From NCBI RefSeq assembly GCF_030913705.1, contig NZ_CP133190.1, positions 1,984,001 to 2,048,000 on the forward strand: DNA of 64,000 nucleotides. The letters run 5' to 3'. A program made the position numbers and the translations under genes. The notes under the pieces are model-generated. The model saw only the letters and a list, made by a program, of their open reading frames with translations. It was not told the DNA's origin and searched no databases. Shown piece by piece: positions 36,968-45,922 of the stretch (within the stretch, counting starts at the first letter, position 1; every line of letters starts with the position of its first letter). The stretch is from Anaerocolumna sp. MB42-C2 (GTDB lineage: Bacteria > Bacillota > Clostridia > Lachnospirales > Lachnospiraceae).

Positions 36968-37615
36968 ATGTTTTTGATTTTATTATTTACAAACGCTACA
37001 ATTAATTTTACATTGATGATACCGCTTTTAATATTACTTCAGCTCTTGTTTAAATATATAAATCATATCTCTGCTTCCATTTATCATAAATTAGGAACTT
37101 ATATTTTTTGTTTTTTAATGGCAGGTATTTTTCTGGTTACCGGTATTCCCTCCATTAAAACTATAAATTTGGACGCTAACATCAGTTTTAATCTTTTTGA
37201 CGGAATCGTTCCGTATTATGATCAGTATGTTAATAATATTTTATTATTTCTGCCTTTCGGATTATTACTACCCCTTTTATGGGCTAAATATAATTTTAAA
37301 AAGACTGTTATTACGGGTTTTTTATTATCCCTGACCATAGAAACCATGCAGCTCTTTTGCTTTCGAATATCGGATGTAAATGATTTGTGGACTAATACAT
37401 TAGGCACCTGTCTGGGATATATTTTGTTTCTCTCAGTGAATAAGCTCAGCCCTAAGATAATAAATAAATTTTGCATAAATACTTCCTTTTCAAAGAAAAA
37501 GGGCAAATTGATTTATCATGAATTGTATTTCTATTTTTTTATTACCTGGTTTGTTATCTTCTTTATTCATCCTTTTATATCGGATTCTATTACGAAATTT
37601 ATCTATAATAACTGA
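36968..37615 (+). CDS. VanZ-family membrane protein (second copy)
   Basis: A 215-aa protein with about six helices and the VanZ core NNILLFLPFGLLLPLLW, then LTIETMQLFCFRISDVNDLWTNTLG, the same acidic D-V-[ND]-D pattern as the protein at 12108. It is longer, with extra N- and C-terminal helices. ATG 36968 after AAAAGAGG. Single gene, convergent with the sugar ABC operon; function unknown. Confidence 0.85.
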   Translation: MFLILLFTNATINFTLMIPLLILLQLLFKYINHISASIYHKLGTYIFCFLMAGIFLVTGIPSIKTINLDANISFNLFDGIVPYYDQYVNNILLFLPFGLLLPLLWAKYNFKKTVITGFLLSLTIETMQLFCFRISDVNDLWTNTLGTCLGYILFLSVNKLSPKIINKFCINTSFSKKKGKLIYHELYFYFFITWFVIFFIHPFISDSITKFIYNN

Positions 37616-37643
37616 GCTGATGGCTTAATTTGCCATCAGCTCA
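37613..37643. terminator. Bidirectional hairpin between VanZ and the sugar ABC operon
   Basis: TGAGCTGATGGC / GCCATCAGCTCA perfect 12-bp stem with 7-nt loop, overlapping the VanZ-like stop codon. Only weak T-tracts, so it may act on both converging transcripts. Confidence 0.65.
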
Positions 37644-37692
37644 ATACATTCTTACTCTATGATAACTAACTTAAGTAGTCCCTGTAATCTGC

Positions 37693-39303
37693 TTATTTTG
37701 TACTGTCCTGGTAAGCTTTATAAGCATCTTTCTGGATTTTTATGAAATCATCATATCCCATCTGCTTTAAGGTATCAAGATAAGTATCCCACTCTGAATC
37801 GACTCCGCCCTCCGTTACCCATTTTGCCTGCATAGTGGTTACATATGAGCTGATATCCATATAAAGAGTAGATAAATTATTTAATTGCTCATTCGTATAA
37901 CTTACGTTGGGATAAGCAGGTTTTGCGTACTTGCTTAATTCTTTGTCCAATTCCAGTTTTAAACCGTCACCGCTGTCTGTCGGTAATTTTACTCTGTCAT
38001 TAAACCCGTCTTCAACATATTTCGGTCCAAAATCACGTAAGGAATTGATCCATGCAAAAGTATCTGCAGAATTTCCGTCCGTCGGAGGCAGAAGGGAATA
38101 ATTATCGCCGTCTTTTTCAATACCTATACCAAAGGAGCCGTAAAATGTCTGGATTGAAGCGTCCTCCGTATAGAACTGATCCATATACCTAAGAAGTGCA
38201 GCCGGATCTTTGCAGGTATTTGTAATCATAAATTCATTTCTGCTGTAATTCCAGTGTTCCGGATCAGAGGATACATAACGTTCTCCGTCAGGACCCTTAA
38301 GTGCCGGAAGAGCCGTGTATTCGGATGCGTTAGGTCCAAAAGTGGCATCTGCAGTCCAACCCGGTGCACAACCCACCAAAGGAGTTTCATTCATCAGTTT
38401 TGCGTCGCGCATGGAAGTATCCTGAGTATAAATTTCAGGATCTATCAGCCCTTCGGTAAAAGCTTTATTCATCCATTTAATACCCTCGCGATAAGAATCC
38501 AGTGTCGGTAAAAATACCGGCTCACCGTTTTTAACTGACATTAAATAAGTATTATCAGCACCTATGTTCATACCAAAAGGAAGCAGAAAAAACATGGTTG
38601 AATCGGCGTATCCCTGTCCATAAGGAATTTCATCTCCCTTATCTCCGTTGCCATTAGCATCCTCGTCTTTAAATTTCTTTAACACCTCATAAAATTCTTC
38701 ATAAGTCTGTGGCATCGACAAACCTAAATTATCCAGCCATTTCTGATTAATAAACATCTGATTGGCTACTATAGGCCTGCAGGGCTTTTTACTTGGCAGA
38801 CTATAAATATGCCCGTCAGAGGACGTGGCCAGTGCTTTCATGATTGGATCTTTTTCAAGAACAGCTTTAAAATTAGGCATATTTTCATCAATATAGTCGT
38901 CTAATGCAAGAAACGTATTCTGATTGGAGGCTATTTCCGCTGCCGAAAAACAAATAGAGCCAAGAAATGCATCCGGTAAATCCCCGCCGGCCAGCAGTAC
39001 TGCCTTTTTATCGCCCCAATCGGCATTTAGTATTGTCTCCCAATTAATCGTAATCCCTGTTTTATCCGCTGCTGTGTCCACAAAACCCTCGTGATAAGCT
39101 TCGCCCCAGTCTGCCCAGCGGACGGTGGCAACTTTAAAAGCCTCTTTTTCGGCTGTACTGCTTTCTGACTTTGTACTGTCAGTCGTTTTTTCCTGTGCGG
39201 CAGGTTCCGATGTACCGGTAGCTGTTTCTTTTCCCCCGCAGCCCGTCAGTGCGGCTGCTAACATAGCTGCCATAACTATGGCACTTACTGTTTTCTTAAA
39301 CAT
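37693..39303 (-). CDS. Extracellular sugar-binding lipoprotein (LplA-like)
   Basis: A 536-aa solute-binding lipoprotein: N-terminal signal with lipobox LTGCGG (Cys about 22), a Ser/Thr/Glu linker, then a family 1 extracellular binding fold (VRWADWGEAYHEGF..., DLPDAFLG, WLDNLGLSMPQTYEEFYEVL). It matches LplA/YtcQ-type proteins that pair with two permeases and no dedicated ATPase, as here. Substrate is probably an oligosaccharide or uronide; it cannot be specified. Last gene of the permease-permease-binding-protein unit. Confidence 0.92.
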   Translation of the reverse strand: MFKKTVSAIVMAAMLAAALTGCGGKETATGTSEPAAQEKTTDSTKSESSTAEKEAFKVATVRWADWGEAYHEGFVDTAADKTGITINWETILNADWGDKKAVLLAGGDLPDAFLGSICFSAAEIASNQNTFLALDDYIDENMPNFKAVLEKDPIMKALATSSDGHIYSLPSKKPCRPIVANQMFINQKWLDNLGLSMPQTYEEFYEVLKKFKDEDANGNGDKGDEIPYGQGYADSTMFFLLPFGMNIGADNTYLMSVKNGEPVFLPTLDSYREGIKWMNKAFTEGLIDPEIYTQDTSMRDAKLMNETPLVGCAPGWTADATFGPNASEYTALPALKGPDGERYVSSDPEHWNYSRNEFMITNTCKDPAALLRYMDQFYTEDASIQTFYGSFGIGIEKDGDNYSLLPPTDGNSADTFAWINSLRDFGPKYVEDGFNDRVKLPTDSGDGLKLELDKELSKYAKPAYPNVSYTNEQLNNLSTLYMDISSYVTTMQAKWVTEGGVDSEWDTYLDTLKQMGYDDFIKIQKDAYKAYQDSTK

Positions 39304-39321
39304 AATTTTTACATCCTCCTG

Positions 39322-40236
39322 TTATTCTTTAATGGCACCTATCATAACCCCCTGATTAAAGTACTTCTGTAAAAACGGATACAGACACATAATCGGTATG
39401 GTAGAAATTACGATAGACGCATATTTCATCATATCAGACAATCTTCGAAGCTCCGATGCCATTTCCCCCGTAGCGGCTCCAAGAAGAGACTGATTTGATA
39501 TTAAGATTCTTCGCAGCAGTAACTGTAATGGCTGTAAATTTTCACTTTGCAAATAAATCAAAGCATTAAACCATGAGTTCCAGATACCTACTGCCGTCCA
39601 TAACCCAATTACCGCAATAATTGCTTTGGATAAGGGTATTGCAAACTGAAAGAAATACCTTATGGTACCGCATCCGTCAATCTGTGCCGATTCCCAAAGT
39701 CCCTCCGGTAAGCTGGTACTAAAAAAAGTCCTTGCAACAATAATATTATAGATTGATACCGAAAAGGGTACTATCATTACCCAGAATGTATCAAGTAAGT
39801 TAAACTGCTTTACCACCAGATAAATAGGTATTAATCCACCGCTGATAAACATCGGAATGATATAGAAATAGTTAATCCATTTTCTTCCTGCCATATCTTT
39901 TCTAGACATGGCATAACCTGCAGTTAAATTGACCAGTAATGCAACCAGCGTGCCGGCAGCGGTATAAAGAACCGTATTGCCATAGCTTCGCCAGATAGCA
40001 GATTGCCTGAATAATTCCATATATCCGTCAAGTACCCATTTTTTCGGCCAGAGCCATACAATTCCGCCCGCCACATCAGCCGGGTTGCTAAAGGATGCAA
40101 TTATTATAAACCACAGAGGGTAAATAACGGCTAATATCATTAAAACTGCAATTGTATAGATACAAAAATCAACAAATCTGTCCTGAGGGCTTTTCTTCAT
40201 CCTCACAGGTCCTGTTTTTCTTTTACTCAATGACAT
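39322..40236 (-). CDS. Carbohydrate ABC permease (LplC/YtcP-like)
   Basis: A 304-aa permease with six helices and the EAA-loop SAQIDGCGTIRYFFQFAIPLSKA that contacts the ATPase. It closes with the typical YFNQGVMIGAIKE. Partner of the LplB-like permease 5 nt upstream. It energises with a shared ATPase (MsmX type) encoded elsewhere, by family analogy. Confidence 0.95.
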   Translation of the reverse strand: MSLSKRKTGPVRMKKSPQDRFVDFCIYTIAVLMILAVIYPLWFIIIASFSNPADVAGGIVWLWPKKWVLDGYMELFRQSAIWRSYGNTVLYTAAGTLVALLVNLTAGYAMSRKDMAGRKWINYFYIIPMFISGGLIPIYLVVKQFNLLDTFWVMIVPFSVSIYNIIVARTFFSTSLPEGLWESAQIDGCGTIRYFFQFAIPLSKAIIAVIGLWTAVGIWNSWFNALIYLQSENLQPLQLLLRRILISNQSLLGAATGEMASELRRLSDMMKYASIVISTIPIMCLYPFLQKYFNQGVMIGAIKE

Positions 40237-40241
40237 CCTCC

Positions 40242-41177
40242 TTATATCAGTCCGGTATCAGTTGTCTTCTTTGATATCCAGTTAACGGCCAAAAGTACTG
40301 CCAGATTAACTACCGTATTAAAAAGCCCGATTGCCGTAGATAAACTGTATTGAAAACTCTGCATGCCCACTTTATAAACATACGTGGAAATTATCTCACT
40401 TCCCATGGAATTCTGGGTATTCTGTAAGAGAAATACTTTCTCAAACCCCACTCCTAAAATATTTCCTGCCCTTAAAATCAATAGAATCATAGCGGTTGGC
40501 ATAATCAGCGGCAAATCTATGTAGCGGATCTTTTGCATGGTGGAAGCACCGTCAATAGTGGCTGCTTCATAAAAAGTAGGATCAATAGCGGATAAGGCCG
40601 CCAGGTATATAATACTATCCCATCCTAAATGCTGCCAGATATCACTCCACACATATACATGTTTAAAGGCAGTTACACTTGCCATAAAATTAGGTATCTG
40701 CACTCCGAACAGCCTGAAAAAGTTTGCTATGATTCCAGTGTTAGGTGATAAAAAAATCAGGATCAAACCGCACATTACCATAGTAGAAATAAAGTGGGGG
40801 AGGTAGGTGGTAACCTGAAAGATTTTTTTAAATTTCTGGTTTCGTATCTGATTACATAGTAAAGCCAGGGCAATCGGCAGCGGAAAACCTACTAAAATTC
40901 CATAAACACTAATAGCTAAAGTATTTTTTAATGTCAGTGAAAATTGGTAGGAATGAAAAAACTTAATAAAATGTTTCAGTCCTACAAAAGGACTCCCAAA
41001 AATCCCAAGGCCTGGAGAATAATCTTTAAATGCGATTACCAGGCCATACATTGGCAGATACGCAAAGCAGAACAAAAGTATGGCTGAGGGAAGTAAAAGA
41101 ATATATAAAGGAATACTCTTTATAATTCCATTCCGCAGCGAAGCTTTTCTGCCTGTTTCTTTTGATATTTTTCTCAT
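40242..41177 (-). CDS. Carbohydrate ABC permease (LplB/YteP-like)
   Basis: A 311-aa permease. Start placed at ATG 41177, preceded by GGGAG at 5 nt, rather than 10 codons upstream. It shows the family opening IPLYILLLPSAILLFCFAYLPMYGLVIAFKDYSPGLGI and EAA-loop EAATIDGASTMQKIRYIDLPLI. First gene of the operon, divergent from the YesM-like kinase gene 229 nt away, which probably controls it. Confidence 0.95.
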   Translation of the reverse strand: MRKISKETGRKASLRNGIIKSIPLYILLLPSAILLFCFAYLPMYGLVIAFKDYSPGLGIFGSPFVGLKHFIKFFHSYQFSLTLKNTLAISVYGILVGFPLPIALALLCNQIRNQKFKKIFQVTTYLPHFISTMVMCGLILIFLSPNTGIIANFFRLFGVQIPNFMASVTAFKHVYVWSDIWQHLGWDSIIYLAALSAIDPTFYEAATIDGASTMQKIRYIDLPLIMPTAMILLILRAGNILGVGFEKVFLLQNTQNSMGSEIISTYVYKVGMQSFQYSLSTAIGLFNTVVNLAVLLAVNWISKKTTDTGLI

Positions 41178-41406
41178 AACAGCTCCCATCTGTGGACTTA
41201 ACCACATGTATAAATCCGGATGTAACTCATACTCTCCTTAGTGGAAATTTTATCACAAACTGGTTAGGGGACTATAGAACTATTCCGACATTTCTCTAGC
41301 ACTATGCAGCCTTTCTTTTAATATTGCTAGAATATCCCTGTCCGTTACTGTATAATTATGGTTGATACAATCAAACATAATTATTAGAATTAAAATAGGA
41401 GTTGTT

Positions 41407-43104
41407 ATGAAAAAGAAACCGTATCGATCCAGTTATTCCCTGGAACATTATATAAAGGTATTAATCAGTTTGTCCATTCCTATTATTGCAATTAATCTCA
41501 TAGTCAGTTTTTTTTCTATTATTACAACCAGGGAACAAAACATTGCTCATATATCCAATACCATTACTTTATATCAGAATGAGACAATACGAAAAACAGC
41601 GGCTGTGGAGCACTTTGTCCGTTGGACTGCCATACATGAACCTTTAGTGGAAACCATAGAAACGAATACCAATTACGGGGACCGTATTGATGCCATTACC
41701 ACTTTCCGTACAAGAGTCAGTGATAATCAATATGCAACCGGAAAAGAATTCCAGTATTTTCTATTTTTAGAGAAACAAAATTTATTTTTATGCTGTTCCG
41801 CCTTAAATCTCTCCTATACCGATTATAAAATCTGTAAAAAAGAACTTATGCAGAAAATTGAAAGTAAAGAAACTTTGAAAAACAGCAATGATTGGAAAAT
41901 CCTAAAAATAAGAAATAATTTCTATTTATATTATACCATTACATATAATAACCGGACCTTTGTTGCTTTTATCTCTGCTAAAGATATGTTAAAACCTCTT
42001 GAGGATGTCAATCTTGGCACCAACGGCTATATGTTGATGAGAAATTTTAACAATACTACCCTGATCGGTACGAGCAGTAAAAAAAGAACTAAAGATCCGT
42101 CTGTCGGTAATCCCCTCTTTTTAAGCAGACTTGTCTTTACAAATAAGGATACAAACCTTCCTTTTACTCTTAATATCTATATTGATAACTGGTTTTATGA
42201 GCGTATTCTGTTTATTCAGGTTTTTGTTATTATTATGGCCTTTATCGTAGCCCTTACATTATTTGTCTTTTTATTCTATATGCAAAAGAAAGTGATCAAA
42301 CCTATCCATAATTTTTCCCTTAATCTATCCAAAATAAATGAGGGGACAAATCTTCTGGATCTGCAGGACGGCAATATTATTGAGTTAGAACAGGCCAGTC
42401 AACAGTTTAAGAATCTTATGAGGGAAATCACGAAATTAAAAATCAACCTGTACGAACAGGAACTGGAAAAGAAACGAATACAGATAGGTTTCTTACAACA
42501 GCAGATCAAACCTCATTTTTACTTAAATTGTCTGACTACCATCTATAGTATGGCCCAGACTAAGAGTTACAAAGAGATTGAAACCATGGCCCTTTTTACA
42601 TCAAATTATCTGCGTTACCTGTTCCAGACCAACAAAGACTTTATAAGCCTGGAATATGAACTGAACCATGTAAATGATTATTTAAGCATACAATCCTTAC
42701 GGTATGGTTCTGCTTTTTCTTATGAATATCAGGTGGGTGAAGGTACCCGAGATGCCGTCATTCCTCCGCTTATCCTGATGACCTTTATAGAAAATGTTAT
42801 TAAACACTGTGTATCCTTAACAATAACCTTAAAAATCAGGCTCTCCGTAAAAAAATACCAAAAAGAGAAAAAAGATTACCTTCATATTGTTTTAAGAGAT
42901 ACCGGTCCCGGCTTTACTACAGATGTACTGAATGCCTTAAACAACCGGCAATCCCTTGCAGGGGAAGACGGTACCAGAATAGGCATCAGCAATGCCATAA
43001 CAAGATTGACTTTTTTGTATGGAGAAGCTTATGATTTAAAGTTCTCCAATAATGATGATATGGGCGCTTCCATTGAATTATGGCTGCCTTTGCAGTCAGA
43101 ATAG
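41407..43104 (+). CDS. YesM-like sensor histidine kinase
   Basis: A 565-aa membrane kinase: helices at about 18-42 and 280-302, an extracellular sensor between them, HAMP, then the His_kinase (LytS/YesM) domain with the phosphoacceptor in QQQIKPHFYLNCL and an HATPase with a short G box (RDTGPGF). ATG 41407 chosen for AGGAG at 5 nt; a TTG 15 codons upstream has none. It is divergent from the sugar transporter and followed by the cognate AraC-type regulator, a standard layout for glycan-responsive uptake. Confidence 0.93.
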   Translation: MKKKPYRSSYSLEHYIKVLISLSIPIIAINLIVSFFSIITTREQNIAHISNTITLYQNETIRKTAAVEHFVRWTAIHEPLVETIETNTNYGDRIDAITTFRTRVSDNQYATGKEFQYFLFLEKQNLFLCCSALNLSYTDYKICKKELMQKIESKETLKNSNDWKILKIRNNFYLYYTITYNNRTFVAFISAKDMLKPLEDVNLGTNGYMLMRNFNNTTLIGTSSKKRTKDPSVGNPLFLSRLVFTNKDTNLPFTLNIYIDNWFYERILFIQVFVIIMAFIVALTLFVFLFYMQKKVIKPIHNFSLNLSKINEGTNLLDLQDGNIIELEQASQQFKNLMREITKLKINLYEQELEKKRIQIGFLQQQIKPHFYLNCLTTIYSMAQTKSYKEIETMALFTSNYLRYLFQTNKDFISLEYELNHVNDYLSIQSLRYGSAFSYEYQVGEGTRDAVIPPLILMTFIENVIKHCVSLTITLKIRLSVKKYQKEKKDYLHIVLRDTGPGFTTDVLNALNNRQSLAGEDGTRIGISNAITRLTFLYGEAYDLKFSNNDDMGASIELWLPLQSE

Positions 43105-43120
43105 GCACTCAGAAAACAGA

Positions 43121-43171
43121 AAGGAGAATATATAAGAACTGCATAAAGTTTTTATATAAGAAAAATTGATG
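43121..43171 (+). promoter_or_regulatory. Shine-Dalgarno separated from the yesN-like start by an 11-bp hairpin
   Basis: AAGGAG (43121-43126) is about 42 nt before ATG 43169. Between them TATATAAGAAC (43129-43139) pairs completely (one G-U) with GTTTTTATATA (43148-43158), loop 8 nt. If folded, the effective spacing falls to about 12 nt. Directly before the ATG there is only a weak AAGAAA. Confidence 0.6.
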
Positions 43172-44815
43172 AATATCTTACTTGTTGATGATGATCGATT
43201 TGTATTGTCCGCTTTAAATCAGAACATGAACTGGGAAGCTTTAGGGTTGAAAGAGGTGTTTATGGTTTCTAACATCAGCCAAGCAAAAGAAATAATCAAA
43301 GAAAAACCAGTACATATATTAATAACCGATATTGATATGCCCCAGGGAACCGGTATTGATCTTCTTTCCTGGATTCGTGAAAATAATTATGATATACAGA
43401 CTATTTTTTTGACAAACTATGCAGATTTTTCATTTGCCCAAAAAGCCGTGGAACTTCAAAGCCTGGAATATTACTTAAAACCTATTCAATTTGATAAACT
43501 GAATCTAATTATTAAAAAAGCGGTAAAAAAAGCAGAATCTGCACGGCAGACAAAAAAAGCATTATCTATTTCTAACATGTGGGAGGATATTAAAACAAAT
43601 ATTTCAGAACATTTCTGGATGGCTTATATAAAGCAGGAAAATACTTATACGGAAGAAGAACTAAAACACCAATTAAATAAAAACCACCTTTCCTATAAAA
43701 AAACCGATGAATTCGTGACTGTTTTATTTGACCTTTATTCCATTACCTTATCCCATAATAATATTAAATGCTGTTATCAAGATGAGAAGAAACTGAATAC
43801 CGGTTTTTATAACACTTTCCATGAGGTATTTGCAGGAGTATTGTCCCCTTATGACATTTTGTTGGAGTTAAATCCAGTTAGCGGTAATTTTATTGCTATT
43901 CTAAGATGTGATAAATCCATGGAAGATAAATTACTGACTGTTCTGTCTGATTATTGTGAAAAACTGATTGCCCTAGTTAATAAAAAGTTTAGTTCCTCCT
44001 TAAGCTGCTATATTGGTCTGCCCGCAACTTTTGATACTTTTCACTATAGGTTGCAGCAACTGCGCTCCATGAATGAAAATATTATAGACTGCAGAAACAG
44101 AGTCTTTTTATTAAGCAGCTATGTACCTGTTACTGCTGATTATATGGTACCTAACCTAAAACTGCTGGACGAATACCTGAGGCTTGAAAAGCATTCCTTA
44201 TTTACCGAATACTGTGAGGATTACCTCTTCACCTTATCCCAGTCCAAAAAACTGAACTATACGGTTATTGCAAGCTTTCAGATTGATATTATTCAGTTAA
44301 TTTATTATTTTCTAAAAGAGAAAGGGATATTGGCACATAAATTAATACAAGGCAGAACTAATGACATTTTACTGGAGCTATCCGTAAAGTCCGTTGAAAA
44401 CATGATCATGTACATTTCTTACCTTGTCTGTACCTCCCTGGACTATGCCAAGTTTTCTGCCTCCCAGAAATCTGTTGCATCAATTATCTGCGACTATATA
44501 GATATACATTTTACCGAGGATATCAGCAGAAACAGTTTGGCAGAAATCGTATATTTAGATCCTGATTATACAGCTCGTTTATTTAAAAAAGAGACCGGAA
44601 GCTCTCTGGTAAATTATATTATCAAAAAACGGATCGCAACGGCAAAGGATCTGCTTGTCAATACAGATTTATCCGTTAATTTAATATCGGATAAAGTTGG
44701 TTATGGAAATTATTCTTATTTTACAAAGCTGTTTAAGAAAGAGACAGGTGTAACACCGGTAGATTACCGAAGAATTAATAAGGAGACTATAAACTCCCGA
44801 ATTACAAAAAACTAA
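43169..44815 (+). CDS. YesN-like response regulator with AraC-type DNA-binding domain
   Basis: A 548-aa regulator: receiver domain (about 1-120; acidic pair DDD near residue 8, phospho-Asp in ILITDIDMPQG, Lys in YYLKPI), a long central region, and two AraC helix-turn-helix motifs at the C-terminus (DPDYTARLFKKETGSSLVNYI and VGYGNYSYFTKLFKKETGVTPVDYR). Pairs with the kinase 64 nt upstream. Likely activates the divergent LplBCA-like operon by family analogy. Confidence 0.94.
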   Translation: MNILLVDDDRFVLSALNQNMNWEALGLKEVFMVSNISQAKEIIKEKPVHILITDIDMPQGTGIDLLSWIRENNYDIQTIFLTNYADFSFAQKAVELQSLEYYLKPIQFDKLNLIIKKAVKKAESARQTKKALSISNMWEDIKTNISEHFWMAYIKQENTYTEEELKHQLNKNHLSYKKTDEFVTVLFDLYSITLSHNNIKCCYQDEKKLNTGFYNTFHEVFAGVLSPYDILLELNPVSGNFIAILRCDKSMEDKLLTVLSDYCEKLIALVNKKFSSSLSCYIGLPATFDTFHYRLQQLRSMNENIIDCRNRVFLLSSYVPVTADYMVPNLKLLDEYLRLEKHSLFTEYCEDYLFTLSQSKKLNYTVIASFQIDIIQLIYYFLKEKGILAHKLIQGRTNDILLELSVKSVENMIMYISYLVCTSLDYAKFSASQKSVASIICDYIDIHFTEDISRNSLAEIVYLDPDYTARLFKKETGSSLVNYIIKKRIATAKDLLVNTDLSVNLISDKVGYGNYSYFTKLFKKETGVTPVDYRRINKETINSRITKN

Positions 44816-44838
44816 CCGGGCAAAGTGTCCGGTTAGTC
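44811..44838. terminator. Bidirectional terminator between the yesN-like gene and ssb
   Basis: ACTAACCGG / CCGGTTAGT 9-bp perfect stem with a 9-nt loop between convergent genes, with A/T tracts on both sides. Confidence 0.75.
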
Positions 44839-44844
44839 AATTTA

Positions 44845-45477
44845 TCAATATTCTTCTAAATATTCCAGTTTGCTGACTGAAACTTCATATGCTACACGTC
44901 TTTCATAGTCGGTTTCTCCGACTTTTTTCTGATATTCTCTGCTTTGGATTCTACCCCAAACCTGTATGTGTCCACCCACAGTAAAATTCTCAGCGAATCT
45001 GGCATTTCTACCCCAGCAAATACATGGTATGTAATCAGATTTACCATAGGGACGATTTACCGCCAATAAAATATCTGCAATCTCTCTGCCTAAAGGAGTC
45101 TTTCGATATATCGGTTGCTTACAAACATAACCATCTAAAAAGATATAATTTGGTCTTACTCCATCCATATCTTCTTCACAAACTTTAATTTCTCTGGCAA
45201 ATACGGACAGAACTAAACGGTTTTTATTGTCCTCATGCCGGTTGTAAGAGCGGAACTGCCCATTTACCTCCACATATTTTCCTTTTAAATCTGCTTTTAC
45301 ATCGATTAGTCTCTCAGACACCATGATAGGAATAATATCATAGGAATTACTTAACCGGCTTACCGATACATCTAAGATGTAAAAGCCTTCCCCGAATACA
45401 TCGTGACTGAAAACAAAATCAGTCATTACCTCGCCTGCAATACTTACTTGATTGTTATCAAATACTTTATCTGTCAT
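44845..45477 (-). CDS. Single-stranded DNA-binding protein with two OB folds
   Basis: A 210-aa protein; start at ATG 45477, preceded by GGGAG at 9 nt. Two SSB-like OB folds are in tandem: residues about 1-100 (NNQVSIAGEV...GKYVEVNGQFRSYN) and about 105-210 (NYIFLDGYVCKQPIYRKTPLGREIADILLAVNR...YIPCICWGRNA). The canonical acidic C-terminal tip (DDDIPF-type) that recruits other proteins is absent; it ends LEYLEEY. This form is a second type of SSB in Clostridia, with unknown specialised role. Confidence 0.85.
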   Translation of the reverse strand: MTDKVFDNNQVSIAGEVMTDFVFSHDVFGEGFYILDVSVSRLSNSYDIIPIMVSERLIDVKADLKGKYVEVNGQFRSYNRHEDNKNRLVLSVFAREIKVCEEDMDGVRPNYIFLDGYVCKQPIYRKTPLGREIADILLAVNRPYGKSDYIPCICWGRNARFAENFTVGGHIQVWGRIQSREYQKKVGETDYERRVAYEVSVSKLEYLEEY

Positions 45478-45697
45478 ATCGTATGACTCCCTTCTCTTTA
45501 ATCCTGCTCTGTACAAATATATTGGTCACCCAATTTCATTGTCCTGAAATTCAAGATAAATATTTTCTCCACTATTATATGTATGCTTGTTTTTATCATT
45601 TTAGAATCAAAATTTCAAAAAATTTCCTAATTTATTTTAAATATGGTTTATTCCTGACAGCAAAACGCTGAAAAATTGGGACAGTAAATGAAAAGCC

Positions 45698-45725
45698 TTG
45701 TAAATTTTCTGTTATATGATACAAT
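45698..45725 (+). promoter_or_regulatory. Promoter candidate for typA
   Basis: -35 TTGTAA and -10 TACAAT with a 16-nt spacer, giving a leader of about 190 nt. The rest of the 445-nt ssb-typA gap shows only a possible TATAAT at 45784 and, before the ribosome-binding site, a weak GGTG/CACC hairpin. Confidence 0.5.
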
Positions 45726-45922
45726 ATTCAAGTTAGAATGTTCCGAACTTTACTCATTTTAAAAGTTAACCATGATAATACGTTATAATCTATTACTTAA
45801 CTGTATTTAATATGACAGTTCCGTTAATTCCGGTAATGGAATTATTTTATAAGTGAGTAAATTTTAAGCATAATTATATATTGCAGGGTGCCAAAAGACA
45901 CCAAAAAGGAAGGAAGTACTAT

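Noticed and set aside
41198..41230. 10-codon leader peptide ahead of the LplB-like gene
   Set aside because: Its Shine-Dalgarno is too close (about 3 nt) to the ATG and it has no regulatory codon pattern.
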